A DNA stretch of 64,000 nucleotides from CAMTUW01 sp947085035 (lineage in GTDB: Bacteria > Actinomycetota > Coriobacteriia > Anaerosomatales > PHET01): positions 144,692 through 208,691 of the forward strand of contig CAMTUW010000010.1 of the NCBI GenBank assembly GCA_947085035.1, read 5' to 3'. Positions 10,287-19,105 of the stretch are shown in pieces (positions within the stretch are counted from its first letter, which is position 1; every line of letters starts with the position of its first letter). Position numbers and translations under genes: made by a program. Below the pieces are notes generated by a model. It was not told the origin of the DNA. It saw nothing but the letters and a program-made list of their open reading frames with translations, and ran no database searches.

Positions 10287-11342
10287 TCAGCGAGCTCTGA
10301 TCAAGAAGAGCGTGCAGCGTCCTTTCGGGTCGAGCGAATCTCTCCACGCGATGAGTGTGCCGTCGGACGACACCTGAAGCGCGTCGATGCGTCCTTCAAC
10401 GGGTTGATACTCTCGCGTCTGCCCTTCCGGCTCGCTGGTCGACCGAATCGTCATGCGCTGATTCAGATCGACGATCGCCACGATCCCATCAGTGGCCCTG
10501 ATGCTGTTGGCGATGAAGCCCTCCGGAACTATCGGGACGAACCGGCCTTGGCTCCTCGAAAGGTATCCCACCCGCTGCGTGGCCCAATCCCACTCGGCCA
10601 CGTCATTGAAGTTGATCGAGTAGAAACGGTCACCGTCGGCCTGAACATAACCGGGATAGCGATACTCGATGCCCGACAGATCGAACTCCTGTAGCTCTTT
10701 TGTGGCAACGTCGAACGTTCGGTAGCGCCCAACGTCGTTGACGATGTCGGTCCACACGAGGCGATCGCCGTCCCAGGTCGAGAAGTTGTTGTACAGGTTG
10801 CCCATGGCGAGCGGCGCGACCACTGTGGTCTCGCGCTTCGCAAGATCGCGAATCACCATCTCGTGCGTGCGCTCAGGAGTCAGGTCCGTCCATGCCAGCA
10901 AGTCGCCGTTGAGCGTGGGTCCGTACAGATCGTGGTTGTCACATGCCACCTGCCGCTCACCCGTTTCGAGTGATTGTGCGAACAGCTCGAACCCGACGCT
11001 GTATACCAACCAGCGCTCATTCGCCACGAAGTAGCCGATCATGCTCGGTTCGGGCACCTTCACGATCGTTTCGACCGCTTTGGTCCGGGTGTCATAGCGC
11101 ACGAGAGACATCCCGTCGTCCTCACCGGGGGCGATGGTCGCGTAGATATCCGTGCCCACCAGTTGCGGCTGATTGCACACGGCGAACGGCAACTCGATCA
11201 TCTCGACGCTGACGAGCGAATCCCCATCCAGCTCAGTTGTTCTAGCGAGTGTGCCTGAGGAGGAACCGCATCCGGACAGGAGCACTCCCAGCGCCAGCGA
11301 CGCTGCGACCATTCCCGTCCTGCACGCACCGGCGGTTACCAT
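10287..11342 (-). CDS. Secreted beta-propeller-like lipoprotein
   Basis: The 351-residue product begins with a lipoprotein signal: a positively charged start, a hydrophobic run M-V-A-A-S-L-A-L-G-V and the lipobox L-L-S-G-C near residue 25. It should therefore be anchored outside the membrane. The rest consists of repeating beta-rich segments such as W-D-G-D-R-L-V-W-T-D-I, G-D-R-F-Y-S-I-N-F and D-G-I-V-A-I-V-D-L-N, resembling TolB/WD-like propeller blades. The ATG at 11342 is chosen because it directly precedes the signal peptide. It overlaps the stop of the upstream C39-like gene by seven bases, so both are in one transcript. Specific function is unknown; a binding or scaffold role alongside the protease is an inference. 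Confidence 0.75.
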   Translation of the reverse strand: MVTAGACRTGMVAASLALGVLLSGCGSSSGTLARTTELDGDSLVSVEMIELPFAVCNQPQLVGTDIYATIAPGEDDGMSLVRYDTRTKAVETIVKVPEPSMIGYFVANERWLVYSVGFELFAQSLETGERQVACDNHDLYGPTLNGDLLAWTDLTPERTHEMVIRDLAKRETTVVAPLAMGNLYNNFSTWDGDRLVWTDIVNDVGRYRTFDVATKELQEFDLSGIEYRYPGYVQADGDRFYSINFNDVAEWDWATQRVGYLSRSQGRFVPIVPEGFIANSIRATDGIVAIVDLNQRMTIRSTSEPEGQTREYQPVEGRIDALQVSSDGTLIAWRDSLDPKGRCTLFLIRAR

Positions 11343-12142
11343 GCCATGGCCATGTTCGTGCCATCGAGATCGGCTTGGAGACAGGCTCGAAACAGGCCGT
11401 TGACGTTGGTGGCGCCAACAGCGTCCCAGTAGATTCCGTAATAGGCGATGTTGCTGTTGGGATCGACGCTTCGCATGACCATGGGAGACACGTTGTCGTT
11501 GATGCCGCTGATGGACATGTAGTGCCGCGAGACGTGGCCCCAGTACCGGGGAATGCGGCTGGTCTGCATCAATGTGATCGGTATCGTCGGGTTGGTCGTG
11601 ATCGAGCGCAACTGAAAACCGATGCGATTCACGAAGTGCTCGTACGGGTTGTCCGTTCCAACGAGGTTCGACGCTATGTAGTTGAAGTTGCTCCCGAACG
11701 TGCCACGGTAGCTGTTCATCGTGTTCGCGATGGCGGTGGTCAAGCTGCCGCTGGGTGTGGTGCCTATTCTGTTCGCGAGAGTCGCCTGCGAGGGAAGCGC
11801 CACCGTCGACCTGCTGCTCGTCTTGTGGAAGCTGAGGCTTTGCCTGGCCGACGCCGGGCCGCACCAGTAGCCCGTTTCCTGCCTGTAGTTGGTTGCCGGT
11901 CGTGTCTGCAATCCGTACTTGTTCAGCGCCATCGCGCTGACACCTCCAGCACCGATGCCGAGCGCAGCTTCCTTCTCCTCGGTCAGCCTGTCCAGCTCGG
12001 CCACGACCGCCGGTGTCAGACTCGGGTCATTGAGCGGTGCACCACCCTTGCTTCCTTTGGTCGGCGTCGCACCGGCCGAACAGACCGAGACTCCGAGAAG
12101 CAGCAGCACCGAGATAACCATCAGAACGATTGTGCGTTTCAT
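11336..12142 (-). CDS. Secreted C39-like cysteine peptidase
   Basis: The 268-residue protein carries a signal peptide (MKR, hydrophobic core, cleavage probably near C-S-A-G-A). A papain-like C39_2 domain follows from about residue 80. The catalytic Cys sits in Q-E-T-G-Y-W-C-G-P-A-S, the His in S-R-H-Y-M-S-I-S-G, and a following V-D-P-N supplies the likely Asn/Asp. Proteins of this type are secreted and are not linked to a bacteriocin exporter here, since no ABC exporter is adjacent. The start at 12142 has an AAGGGGGA ribosome site. The downstream lipoprotein overlaps its stop, suggesting a two-gene envelope operon. Confidence 0.78.
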   Translation of the reverse strand: MKRTIVLMVISVLLLLGVSVCSAGATPTKGSKGGAPLNDPSLTPAVVAELDRLTEEKEAALGIGAGGVSAMALNKYGLQTRPATNYRQETGYWCGPASARQSLSFHKTSSRSTVALPSQATLANRIGTTPSGSLTTAIANTMNSYRGTFGSNFNYIASNLVGTDNPYEHFVNRIGFQLRSITTNPTIPITLMQTSRIPRYWGHVSRHYMSISGINDNVSPMVMRSVDPNSNIAYYGIYWDAVGATNVNGLFRACLQADLDGTNMAMAW

Positions 12143-12360
12143 GAAGCATCCCCCTTAGGAATACGACTCGAACGATCTATGAATCAGGAATCATCATCCG
12201 TCGACGTCCGCATCAACTGTCCCTCCCCTCCCCACACGCGACGTGATGAGCGGCCCCCCAGCCGCAGGTGGATATTCTCACGACGAAGGGGTTGTGTTCC
12301 ATAGACCGTGCGGCCGGAATCTGGTCGGCGCTTCTGGCCCGCGAGGATTACACTCGCCTC

Positions 12361-12969
12361 ATGGCCCACACCCTCCGATACACGTCCGACGACGCCCCGA
12401 GCAGGGCGCTCGCTGAGGCGGATCCCGAACTGGGCGTCGTGATCGATCGCGTCGGAAGGCTCGAAGTATGCGTGAGGGGCGGCGGCTTCGAAGTGATGGC
12501 CGAGTCGATCGTGAGCCAGCAGCTCTCAACGAAAGCCGCCGCCACCATCTGGCGCAGGGTCGCCGAGATGATCGACTCCTCGCCCGAGGCGCTCGCTGGC
12601 GCATCCCATGAAACCCTTCGTGCTGCGGGTCTTTCGAATCGCAAAGCGGAGTACATCCAGGGCATCGCGCGTGCGACCGTTTCAGGGGAGGTCGACTGGG
12701 ATGCGTTGACGGCTCTCGATGACGAAGAGGTCATCGCGCGCCTCGTGCCGCTTCGCGGAGTCGGCCGTTGGACCGCCGAGATGTATCTCATCTTCGCGCT
12801 GGGACGACCTGACGTGCTCGCCATCGATGACTTCGGCGTGCGCAGCGGCGCGGGACGTATGGCGGGCTTGGGGTGCCCCATGGAGCGCACGGCCCTCGCT
12901 GAGCGCGGCAAGCTCTGGCACCCGTGGCGAAGCGTGGCGAGCCTGTGGCTGTGGGCCTCTCAGGAGTAG
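12361..12969 (+). CDS. DNA-3-methyladenine glycosylase II (AlkA-like)
   Basis: The 202-residue HhH-GPD superfamily protein excises alkylated purines in base excision repair. Visible motifs are E-S-I-V-S-Q-Q-L-S-T-K-A-A (substrate-pocket helix), the helix-hairpin-helix L-R-G-V-G-R-W-T-A-E-M, and the catalytic Asp in A-I-D-D-F-G-V. It ends in W-H-P-W-R-S-V-A-S-L-W-L-W, typical of the family. The open frame runs to 12268, but the ATG at 12361 matches the usual family N-terminus; no strong ribosome site decides it. It lacks the N-terminal AlkA domain of E. coli and is the size of short bacterial and yeast-type glycosylases. A paralogue sits in the mobile element at 52954. Confidence 0.85.
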   Translation: MAHTLRYTSDDAPSRALAEADPELGVVIDRVGRLEVCVRGGGFEVMAESIVSQQLSTKAAATIWRRVAEMIDSSPEALAGASHETLRAAGLSNRKAEYIQGIARATVSGEVDWDALTALDDEEVIARLVPLRGVGRWTAEMYLIFALGRPDVLAIDDFGVRSGAGRMAGLGCPMERTALAERGKLWHPWRSVASLWLWASQE

Positions 12970-12977
12970 ACGGACGT

Positions 12978-13688
12978 TCAGCTCTCCTTGCGAGCGAGCA
13001 TGATCACATGTTTCTTGTTGAATGCGACCAGCTCCCGAGGTTGCGAGGCGATCGCCACATGGGGGTCTCGACCGCCGCTCCACTCGGGCGAGAGCCATTC
13101 GGCGGCCATGCGCGGAAGCCTGCGCGCATGCGAGACGAGCGCCTCGACGGCACGGGCGTCACATGCTCGGCTCGCGCACCACTCCGTGAATACGTGGCGC
13201 TGGTCGACGACAGCATGCCGCTCCACAGACAGGCCCGCCGCTGTCGCCTCCGTCATCCACCCATCGATTGTTCGAGCGCGCACATGACTCGAGTCCCGCA
13301 ACCGCTCGAGCGAATCGACGAACAAGGCCGATGCGGTGTGATCCGGGAGTACGTGGTCCTCGAAAGCGAAACGACCACCCGAAGCGAGGACTCGTGCGGT
13401 CTCGCGGAAGAATGCCGAGTGGTCCCTGAAGTGGTGAGCGGCGCTCCGACACATGATGAGGTCGAATGCGCCGTCGTCAAACGGCATCGCACAGTCGTCG
13501 CCGACGACGAATGCTCCCTCGCGCCCATCGTCGATCGCCAGCTCGAGAGTACGAACTCCCTGTTCGGGCTCAACCCAGCTCAATAGCGCATCGAGGCCTC
13601 CCCGTTCCTGAGGCGAAGGGTCATGTCGGAGCTCATTCGCACGCATCGTGAACGCCACCATTGCCTCCTCGTGCACACGCGGGTCCAC
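12978..13688 (-). CDS. Class I methyltransferase-like protein lacking the SAM-binding motif
   Basis: The 236-residue product is clearly related to UbiE/MenG-like class I methyltransferases of the Methyltransf_11 group. It has D-P-R-V-H-E-E-A-M at the N-terminus, L-P-F-like C-A-M-P-F-D-D-G-A-F-D-L-I-M-C-R-S-A-A-H-H-F (residues 66-87) and R-V-L-A-S-G-G-R-F-A-F-E-D-H. However, motif I (the G-x-G-x-G loop that holds SAM) and motif II, normally between L-S-W-V-E-P-E-Q-G (residue 44) and the following V-R-T-L-E-L-A, are absent. About 30-40 residues appear to have been deleted in frame. The rest is intact, so either the gene is recently damaged or the protein has lost methyl transfer. No frameshift was found. 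It is convergent with the AlkA-like gene. Confidence 0.75.
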   Translation of the reverse strand: MDPRVHEEAMVAFTMRANELRHDPSPQERGGLDALLSWVEPEQGVRTLELAIDDGREGAFVVGDDCAMPFDDGAFDLIMCRSAAHHFRDHSAFFRETARVLASGGRFAFEDHVLPDHTASALFVDSLERLRDSSHVRARTIDGWMTEATAAGLSVERHAVVDQRHVFTEWCASRACDARAVEALVSHARRLPRMAAEWLSPEWSGGRDPHVAIASQPRELVAFNKKHVIMLARKES

Positions 13689-13932
13689 TCAGGAGCATCG
13701 GCCTGTTGAAGCCGAAACGTGAGCACGAATCGACCAGCAACGCCTGCGGCTGCAGAAGACAGCATTCGGAAGTGTCCCGTCCATCTACGCGCTCGTCACT
13801 GAAGTAACCGTTCAGCTACGTCATACCGCCTTTCGAGAGCAGCGCCAACCTATTCGCTCACCCATGAGCGTCAAGAGGCCGATAATGGTACATACCTAGA
13901 TAGAAGAAGCTGCGGCAGGAAAGGTGAGCCGC

Positions 13933-15168
13933 ATGAAAAGTACCGTTACCGGGACAGAGTTCCGATTCATAGAATCAGTGGGCGACGCGTGCCTCGTCGT
14001 AGACGCATCTCGAACGGTCATCGCCGCCAACGAGCCGGTGGAGAAGCTCTACCTGCGTCCTTTGGACGAGGTCGTCGGCTCCCCGATCACCGATCTTGCG
14101 CCACCCGAAGAGAGCGCTCTGCTGCTCGCTGAAATCTCAGCCTGCAACGGCGAGCCCCGCCATTTCCGAGTGGCCCAGAAGCGCGCCGACGCCCGTTTCG
14201 TCGGCGAGTTCACGGCCAAGACATGTCGCCTCGGGGATGCGGACACCGTTGTGCTCATGGTGCGAGAGGTCTGCTCGCAGCAACCGAACGTGTTGCGCGA
14301 TCTGACCCTGAACACACTCATGCTGAATCACGTCACCGATGGGATCATCTGCCACTCGATCGAGGGCGAGTTGTTGTTCGCGAACCGCGCTGCTTTGGAG
14401 ACATGGGGGATGCAAAGCCTCGCTGCCGCCAAGTCTCTGGGACCCTTCGGCTGGGTGCCCCTTGAACAAAGAGTCCGCCTCACATCGAACATGAACGCCA
14501 TACTCGAGAGCGGCGAGGCGCGTTTCGAGAGTCACGGAATGTCGCCAGCGGGGCGACAAACCCATGTCGAGGTCCACTCCACACTCGTTGAGACGCCTGC
14601 GGGCGCCGTCATCGTCTCGGCCGTGCGCGACATCCGAGAGCGCATGGAGGCCGAGGAGATGGTCCGCTACCTCGCCTACCACGACACGCTGACCGGACTC
14701 GCGAACCGCGTGCTCCTCGAATCCGACCTTGCGCACGCGTTGTCCATGTCTGAGCGCCACGGAGACCTCGTTGGCTTGATCTATCTCGACCTGAACGCCT
14801 TCAAGCCGGTCAACGACACGTACGGACACGCGATCGGAGACCTCGTCTTGCGCGAGGTGGCCGATCGGATCACCGGCTGTGTCCGCGAAACCGACACGGT
14901 CGCGCGGCCCGGCGGCGATGAGTTCGTCGTCTTGCTGTCCCGAATCGATTCCCCCGAGTCGCTCACCACGGTCGCGCGCAAGCTCGCCGAAGAGATAGAA
15001 CGAGACATCTTCATCAAGGGGATCGACATCCGCATCTCCGCGAGTATCGGCCTGGCTGTCCACGAGCCCGGCGAGGACTCCGACTCATTCCTCGCGAGAG
15101 CCGACCTCGCCATGTACGAGGCGCGCGAGAAGGGGCTTGCCGGGTGGGAACTGTTCTCAGCCGTGTGA
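13933..15168 (+). CDS. PAS-PAS-GGDEF diguanylate cyclase
   Basis: The 411-residue soluble protein should make the second messenger c-di-GMP from two GTP. Two PAS-like sensor modules (about residues 10-120 and 125-235) precede a GGDEF domain (about 245-405). The active-site signature is G-G-D-E-F, preceded by five residues and an R-E-T-D inhibitory I-site (RxxD), so both catalysis and product feedback look intact. Y-L-A-Y-H-D-T-L-T-G-L-A-N-R marks the start of the cyclase domain. The ATG at 13933 follows AGGAAAGGTGAGCC and is preferred over a GTG nine bases upstream. It has no membrane segment. A second GGDEF gene lies at 19102. Confidence 0.92.
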   Translation: MKSTVTGTEFRFIESVGDACLVVDASRTVIAANEPVEKLYLRPLDEVVGSPITDLAPPEESALLLAEISACNGEPRHFRVAQKRADARFVGEFTAKTCRLGDADTVVLMVREVCSQQPNVLRDLTLNTLMLNHVTDGIICHSIEGELLFANRAALETWGMQSLAAAKSLGPFGWVPLEQRVRLTSNMNAILESGEARFESHGMSPAGRQTHVEVHSTLVETPAGAVIVSAVRDIRERMEAEEMVRYLAYHDTLTGLANRVLLESDLAHALSMSERHGDLVGLIYLDLNAFKPVNDTYGHAIGDLVLREVADRITGCVRETDTVARPGGDEFVVLLSRIDSPESLTTVARKLAEEIERDIFIKGIDIRISASIGLAVHEPGEDSDSFLARADLAMYEAREKGLAGWELFSAV

Positions 15169-15332
15169 GCTGAGTCGCCCTTACCGGAATCAATCGGTCG
15201 GACCTCCGCACCCGTACCCGAGGTGGCGTCTCCGGAGGCCGTGCCCGGAGGTGCTAGACTTTCTGGGTAATGGGGCAGCGGTCCATGGACCGTGGCGCGC
15301 GGCCACGCCCCACCGAAGTGGGGGGTGCGACA

Positions 15333-17801
15333 ATGCGGTTCGCGCGGAGAGTATCGCTCATCGCGGTCATCACCGGTATTTCGCTGATGACCCTCGTTTC
15401 CACCTCGTTGGCGGTGACGCTGACCCACCCCGGCTATCTGGAGCCAGCCAAACCGCCGGCCGGGACTTCCTCGCTGGTGCAAGACACCTCTTCAGCCAAG
15501 TACCAGGTCGGCGACTGTCTCCAGTGCCACGAGGAGCAGGGGCCCTCGGTCAATAACAACCACGGGCTGTACCTGCGGCCCGTCACAACGGCAGGCCTGT
15601 CGGTCTCAAGCGACAACCCCCACGTCGGCGCACTTCCCCCAACCGCGGCGTTCAGCTTCACACCCGGCTCCTTCAACCGGGTGGATTGGATCATCGGCGG
15701 CCTCGGGCTCGGCGGTGAGCGCTACATCTACGACTCGACAATGGCCGTGGGGCCCTTCACCGCGACGTATCCGCGACTTGGCAACCTCCAGTGGCTGATG
15801 GATTTCGACACGACGATTCGCCGGGGAGCGCCGTTACTGGGCACCAACGGGCAGAGCATCGAGACCACGGCATGGAAGTCCTACTCGGGGGGCAACCTCA
15901 ACTACTTCACCGGCACCACCGCGCTCACGGAAACAGCCAACGATCACGGCTGCGTGAGGTGTCACTCCTTCGGGGCCAAGGTCGACGTCGACCCCGATAC
16001 CGGCATCCCCACCTACACCATCGAGGAATGGGGCGTGACATGCGCCAACTGTCACAAAGAGACCGCATCGGCGGCACACGCCTTCGACCCTCGCTACTCC
16101 TCTGACAAATGCACCGAATGTCACCAGCGCAGCCCTGTGACCGCATCGGTCGACACGAGCGGCAGAGCTGAACAGCTGGATATGTTCGTGTGGGACACCG
16201 GGCAGGCGCGCAACCACCGCAACCAGGGCTACGAGTTCCTCAAGCCGCCAGTCGTCGCCACCGCAGTCGCGGGTACAGTCGAGACGAGCGGTGGCGCCGG
16301 ACATGCTGATTCCTGGAATGATGTGAAGCGCTTCGCGTCGCGTCTATGCATGCGCTGCCACACCACCGAGGGCTACATCGCCCGTAGCCTGAATGGAACC
16401 GACATCCCGTACTCCTGGACCGGGATCATCGGCATGGGGATGCCCAAGACCTACCGAGTCGACCCATCCACTGTCAATGGCGTGAGCTGCGTCGCGTGTC
16501 ACACCTCTCATGGCAGCCAGTCCGGCCTGAACCGGGTCAGCCTGAGACGAACCGGGTTCGAGGTGTGCGCTGATTGCCACAGGGAGTCGAACTATCCGTT
16601 CCTCGCCCCGAACGGCACCTTCAGCCATGATCTTCCCCGCATCAGTCATCCCCAGCGCGAGATGTTCCTCGGCTACGGCGGACATGGCGTGAGCCCGGAT
16701 GAATCACTCCACGAGAGGGCGAACGTGCACTGCCAGCACTGCCACATGCCGGTTTCAACCGGGACGCCGGAGTCCGTTCGTTCGCACCTGTTCAAGATCG
16801 TGATGCCCTCGCAGACGATGAGTGCCGCTCGCGTCGGGTTCGTCCGGTATCCGCCCGGGGCATCCGCGACGACGCCCATCGTGCAGTCCCCGGGAGCGTT
16901 CCCGGACGACTCGTGCACCGGCTCCGAATGCCACCTCGCAACCGACGCGGTCAAGATATCGCTGCAAAACACCATCGAGTACCGGCAGTCGACCATCCTG
17001 TCCCTGCTCGAGACCGCAACGGCGAAGATGGCCCAGGCCGACTACGCGAAGTCGACCGCCGCTTGGAAGAAGGCCCGGATCAACGTCTGGATGGTCAAGG
17101 CCGACGGGTCTTTGGGCATCCACAACTTCTACTACGCCAAAGGACTGCTCGACGCGGCGATCACCGCCTTCGATGACATCCTGGACGGCGCGACTCCGAC
17201 CACAGTCGCGCTTGTTGCCAGCACGACAAGACCTGAGTACAAGGCAGCCGTCCGATTGTTCGGCGCGCTGAAGGACGACAAAGGTGTGCCGCTACCCGGC
17301 AAGACGCTCGTGTTGCAGTCATCGGCGGATGGCTCGACATGGGTGAACGCCGTTCCCGCCGGCTCACTTGACGGAACCTATACCGTTACCGTCAATCCAG
17401 GCGAAGCGACGTACTACCGCTGGCTGTGGACAGGTGATCGTAGCGCGCGTCCGGCCACCAGTACCGCCACGATGATCAAGCCCCGTGCGAGCCTCACGAC
17501 CCCGGCCACCCAGTCAAAGTGGGCTGTCGGGACGAGGTACACGCTGCGCGGCTACCTCAAGCCGCGCTACCCTGCGGGCGCCAGAAACGTCACACTCGAG
17601 TTCTGGCAAAAAGAGAGGAGCGGGAGGTGGGTCGTCAAGCGAACACTATCTGCGACCAACGCGAACTACGCCGGTCACACCACGTATTCCCTGCGAACCT
17701 CGCAAAGTGTGCGGGGCGAATGGCGCGTGCGTGCGATCTTCTCCGAGACGAGCATGAATTCGAGGAAGGCATCACCGTTCAGGTACTTCACCGCGAACTG
17801 A
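15333..17801 (+). CDS. Secreted multiheme c-type cytochrome with Ig-like C-terminal region
   Basis: The 822-residue protein starts with a signal peptide (MRFARR, then a hydrophobic segment ending T-S-L-A-V-T). Eight canonical heme-binding CXXCH motifs follow: CLQCH, CVRCH, CANCH, CTECH, CMRCH, CVACH, CADCH and CQHCH. A ninth, noncanonical CX4CH (CTGSECH) comes before a helical stretch. The last 250 residues have no Cys and form beta-rich repeats (S-T-T-R-P-E-Y and L-T-T-P-A-T segments) like Ig-type modules of actinobacterial wall proteins. It is probably an extracellular or wall-associated electron carrier. The ATG at 15333 is chosen because it begins the signal peptide; the frame is open to 15270. 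The CX4CH could be a ninth heme or a degenerate site. Confidence 0.88.
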   Translation: MRFARRVSLIAVITGISLMTLVSTSLAVTLTHPGYLEPAKPPAGTSSLVQDTSSAKYQVGDCLQCHEEQGPSVNNNHGLYLRPVTTAGLSVSSDNPHVGALPPTAAFSFTPGSFNRVDWIIGGLGLGGERYIYDSTMAVGPFTATYPRLGNLQWLMDFDTTIRRGAPLLGTNGQSIETTAWKSYSGGNLNYFTGTTALTETANDHGCVRCHSFGAKVDVDPDTGIPTYTIEEWGVTCANCHKETASAAHAFDPRYSSDKCTECHQRSPVTASVDTSGRAEQLDMFVWDTGQARNHRNQGYEFLKPPVVATAVAGTVETSGGAGHADSWNDVKRFASRLCMRCHTTEGYIARSLNGTDIPYSWTGIIGMGMPKTYRVDPSTVNGVSCVACHTSHGSQSGLNRVSLRRTGFEVCADCHRESNYPFLAPNGTFSHDLPRISHPQREMFLGYGGHGVSPDESLHERANVHCQHCHMPVSTGTPESVRSHLFKIVMPSQTMSAARVGFVRYPPGASATTPIVQSPGAFPDDSCTGSECHLATDAVKISLQNTIEYRQSTILSLLETATAKMAQADYAKSTAAWKKARINVWMVKADGSLGIHNFYYAKGLLDAAITAFDDILDGATPTTVALVASTTRPEYKAAVRLFGALKDDKGVPLPGKTLVLQSSADGSTWVNAVPAGSLDGTYTVTVNPGEATYYRWLWTGDRSARPATSTATMIKPRASLTTPATQSKWAVGTRYTLRGYLKPRYPAGARNVTLEFWQKERSGRWVVKRTLSATNANYAGHTTYSLRTSQSVRGEWRVRAIFSETSMNSRKASPFRYFTAN

Positions 17802-17823
17802 CGACAGGGCAAGGGGACGGAAC

Positions 17824-18261
17824 ATGACCGCAGGGTGGCGGCCTGAGGCCGACATGCGCAGTCGGCGTGGCCTGTGGGGGCTCGTCAGCCTCATACTCGC
17901 GATTCTCTTGATCATCATCATCTTGCTTATGCTCAGAAGCTGCGCCGAGCGCGGCGACGACGACAACGGTGCTACAACGCAGACGATCGAGCCCGTCTTG
18001 GGCAGTGACCCCGTCGAGGGGATGATATCGCTGTGGATTCGCGACGGCGCGAACGTGAGCACGGTGCTCCGAGATGCGGGCATCGCATCAGACGGGAGCA
18101 TCGACATGGGCGACGGGAACTACACCGTGACGGTGCGGGTGGGCTCGGAAGCCAGATCGGTCGAAGCGCTCAAAGGGGTCGCCGGAGTGCTCGACGCGGG
18201 GCGCGTCTACGCAGGCGGTTCGCCCACACCGGGGTCGAAAGTCGAAACGCTCACTCCTTAG
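17824..18261 (+). CDS. Small single-pass membrane protein of unknown function
   Basis: The 145-residue product has a basic N-terminus (R-S-R-R-G), one strong transmembrane helix (about residues 18-40, very rich in Leu and Ile) and a soluble outside domain of about 100 residues. That domain contains W-I-R-D-G-A-N-V-S-T-V-L-R-D-A-G-I and Y-T-V-T-V-R-V-G. It is reminiscent of small alpha/beta substrate-binding or PASTA-like folds but is not recognisable as any family. It follows the multiheme cytochrome gene by 22 bases with a good AAGGGGACGG ribosome site, so the two may be cotranscribed. Its 3' end overlaps the convergent pheA by 11 bases. Confidence 0.65.
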   Translation: MTAGWRPEADMRSRRGLWGLVSLILAILLIIIILLMLRSCAERGDDDNGATTQTIEPVLGSDPVEGMISLWIRDGANVSTVLRDAGIASDGSIDMGDGNYTVTVRVGSEARSVEALKGVAGVLDAGRVYAGGSPTPGSKVETLTP

Positions 18262-19105
18262 CCCGGGGATAACTACCCAACACCTTCACCTCTCGCAGCT
18301 TCAGTCTCAGGCAGTCAAGCGCTGTGCGCACGCTCTCGTCATCGACGTGACCTTTCAGGTCGACGAAGAACATGTAGTCGCCCAGCTGGCGCTTCGTCGG
18401 GCGCGACTGGATCTTCGTCAGGTTCACCTCTCCATAGGCGAACTCGGACAGGACCATCAGAAGAGCGCCCGGCTTGTCGGCCTTCAGGTACAGCGCGAGC
18501 GAGGTCTTGTCTTCCCCGGTCCGAGGCCGCAAGCCCCGACCGATCACCACGAAGCGCGTCTGGTTCCCCGCATAGTCCTCAATCGCCGGTTCGCGCACCT
18601 CGCCCCCGTAGAGCGTCGCCGCGAGCCTCGTTCCGACAGCTGCGACCGAATCGTCCTCGACAGCGCGTCGCACGGCCTCAGCGGTCGAGTTCGCCGCCAC
18701 GACCGTCCGCCCGGGCAGGTTGCGCGCGAGCCAGTGACGGCACTGCCCCGTCGCCTGGGGGTGCGAGACCACCGTGCGCACGCCCGCCAGGTCCGCGCCG
18801 GGCGCCGTGATCAACGCGTGATGGATGTCGAGCACGAGCTCTGACTGGATCTCGAGCTGGGTGTCGAAGGCCAGTGCATCGAGCGTCGCGTTCACGCTGC
18901 CTTCGACCGAGTTCTCGATCGGAACGATTCCCGCCTCGGCCTGTCCTCGCTCAACAGCCTCGAACACTTCTTCTATCGATAAGCACGCGATGGGCTCAAG
19001 CCCATCTATCCCCAAGCTGAACAATGCCTCCTCGGAAAAAGTGCCCGCGGGTCCGAGAAAGGCGTATCTGTGCGTCGTTGATCTGGTGCTGCACATCCAG
19101 GTCAT
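18251..19105 (-). CDS. pheA: Prephenate dehydratase
   Basis: The 284-residue monofunctional enzyme decarboxylates and dehydrates prephenate to phenylpyruvate in phenylalanine synthesis. The catalytic domain (about residues 12-190) shows L-G-P-A-G-T-F-S-E-E-A, V-P-I-E-N-S-V-E-G-S-V and the active-site T-R-F in N-Q-T-R-F-V-V-I-G (Thr183). The C-terminal ACT domain (about 200-280) contains K-P-G-A-L-L-M-V-L and E-V-N-L-T-K-I-Q-S-R-P, the regulatory phenylalanine site. Its start codon overlaps the stop of the upstream GGDEF gene (ATGA), so they are cotranscribed although functionally unrelated. Confidence 0.95.
   Translation of the reverse strand: MTWMCSTRSTTHRYAFLGPAGTFSEEALFSLGIDGLEPIACLSIEEVFEAVERGQAEAGIVPIENSVEGSVNATLDALAFDTQLEIQSELVLDIHHALITAPGADLAGVRTVVSHPQATGQCRHWLARNLPGRTVVAANSTAEAVRRAVEDDSVAAVGTRLAATLYGGEVREPAIEDYAGNQTRFVVIGRGLRPRTGEDKTSLALYLKADKPGALLMVLSEFAYGEVNLTKIQSRPTKRQLGDYMFFVDLKGHVDDESVRTALDCLRLKLREVKVLGSYPRAKE

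Noticed and set aside
11342..11864. N-terminal extension of the beta-propeller lipoprotein
   Set aside because: It lies over the C39-like gene in another frame; the signal peptide and lipobox begin at 11342.
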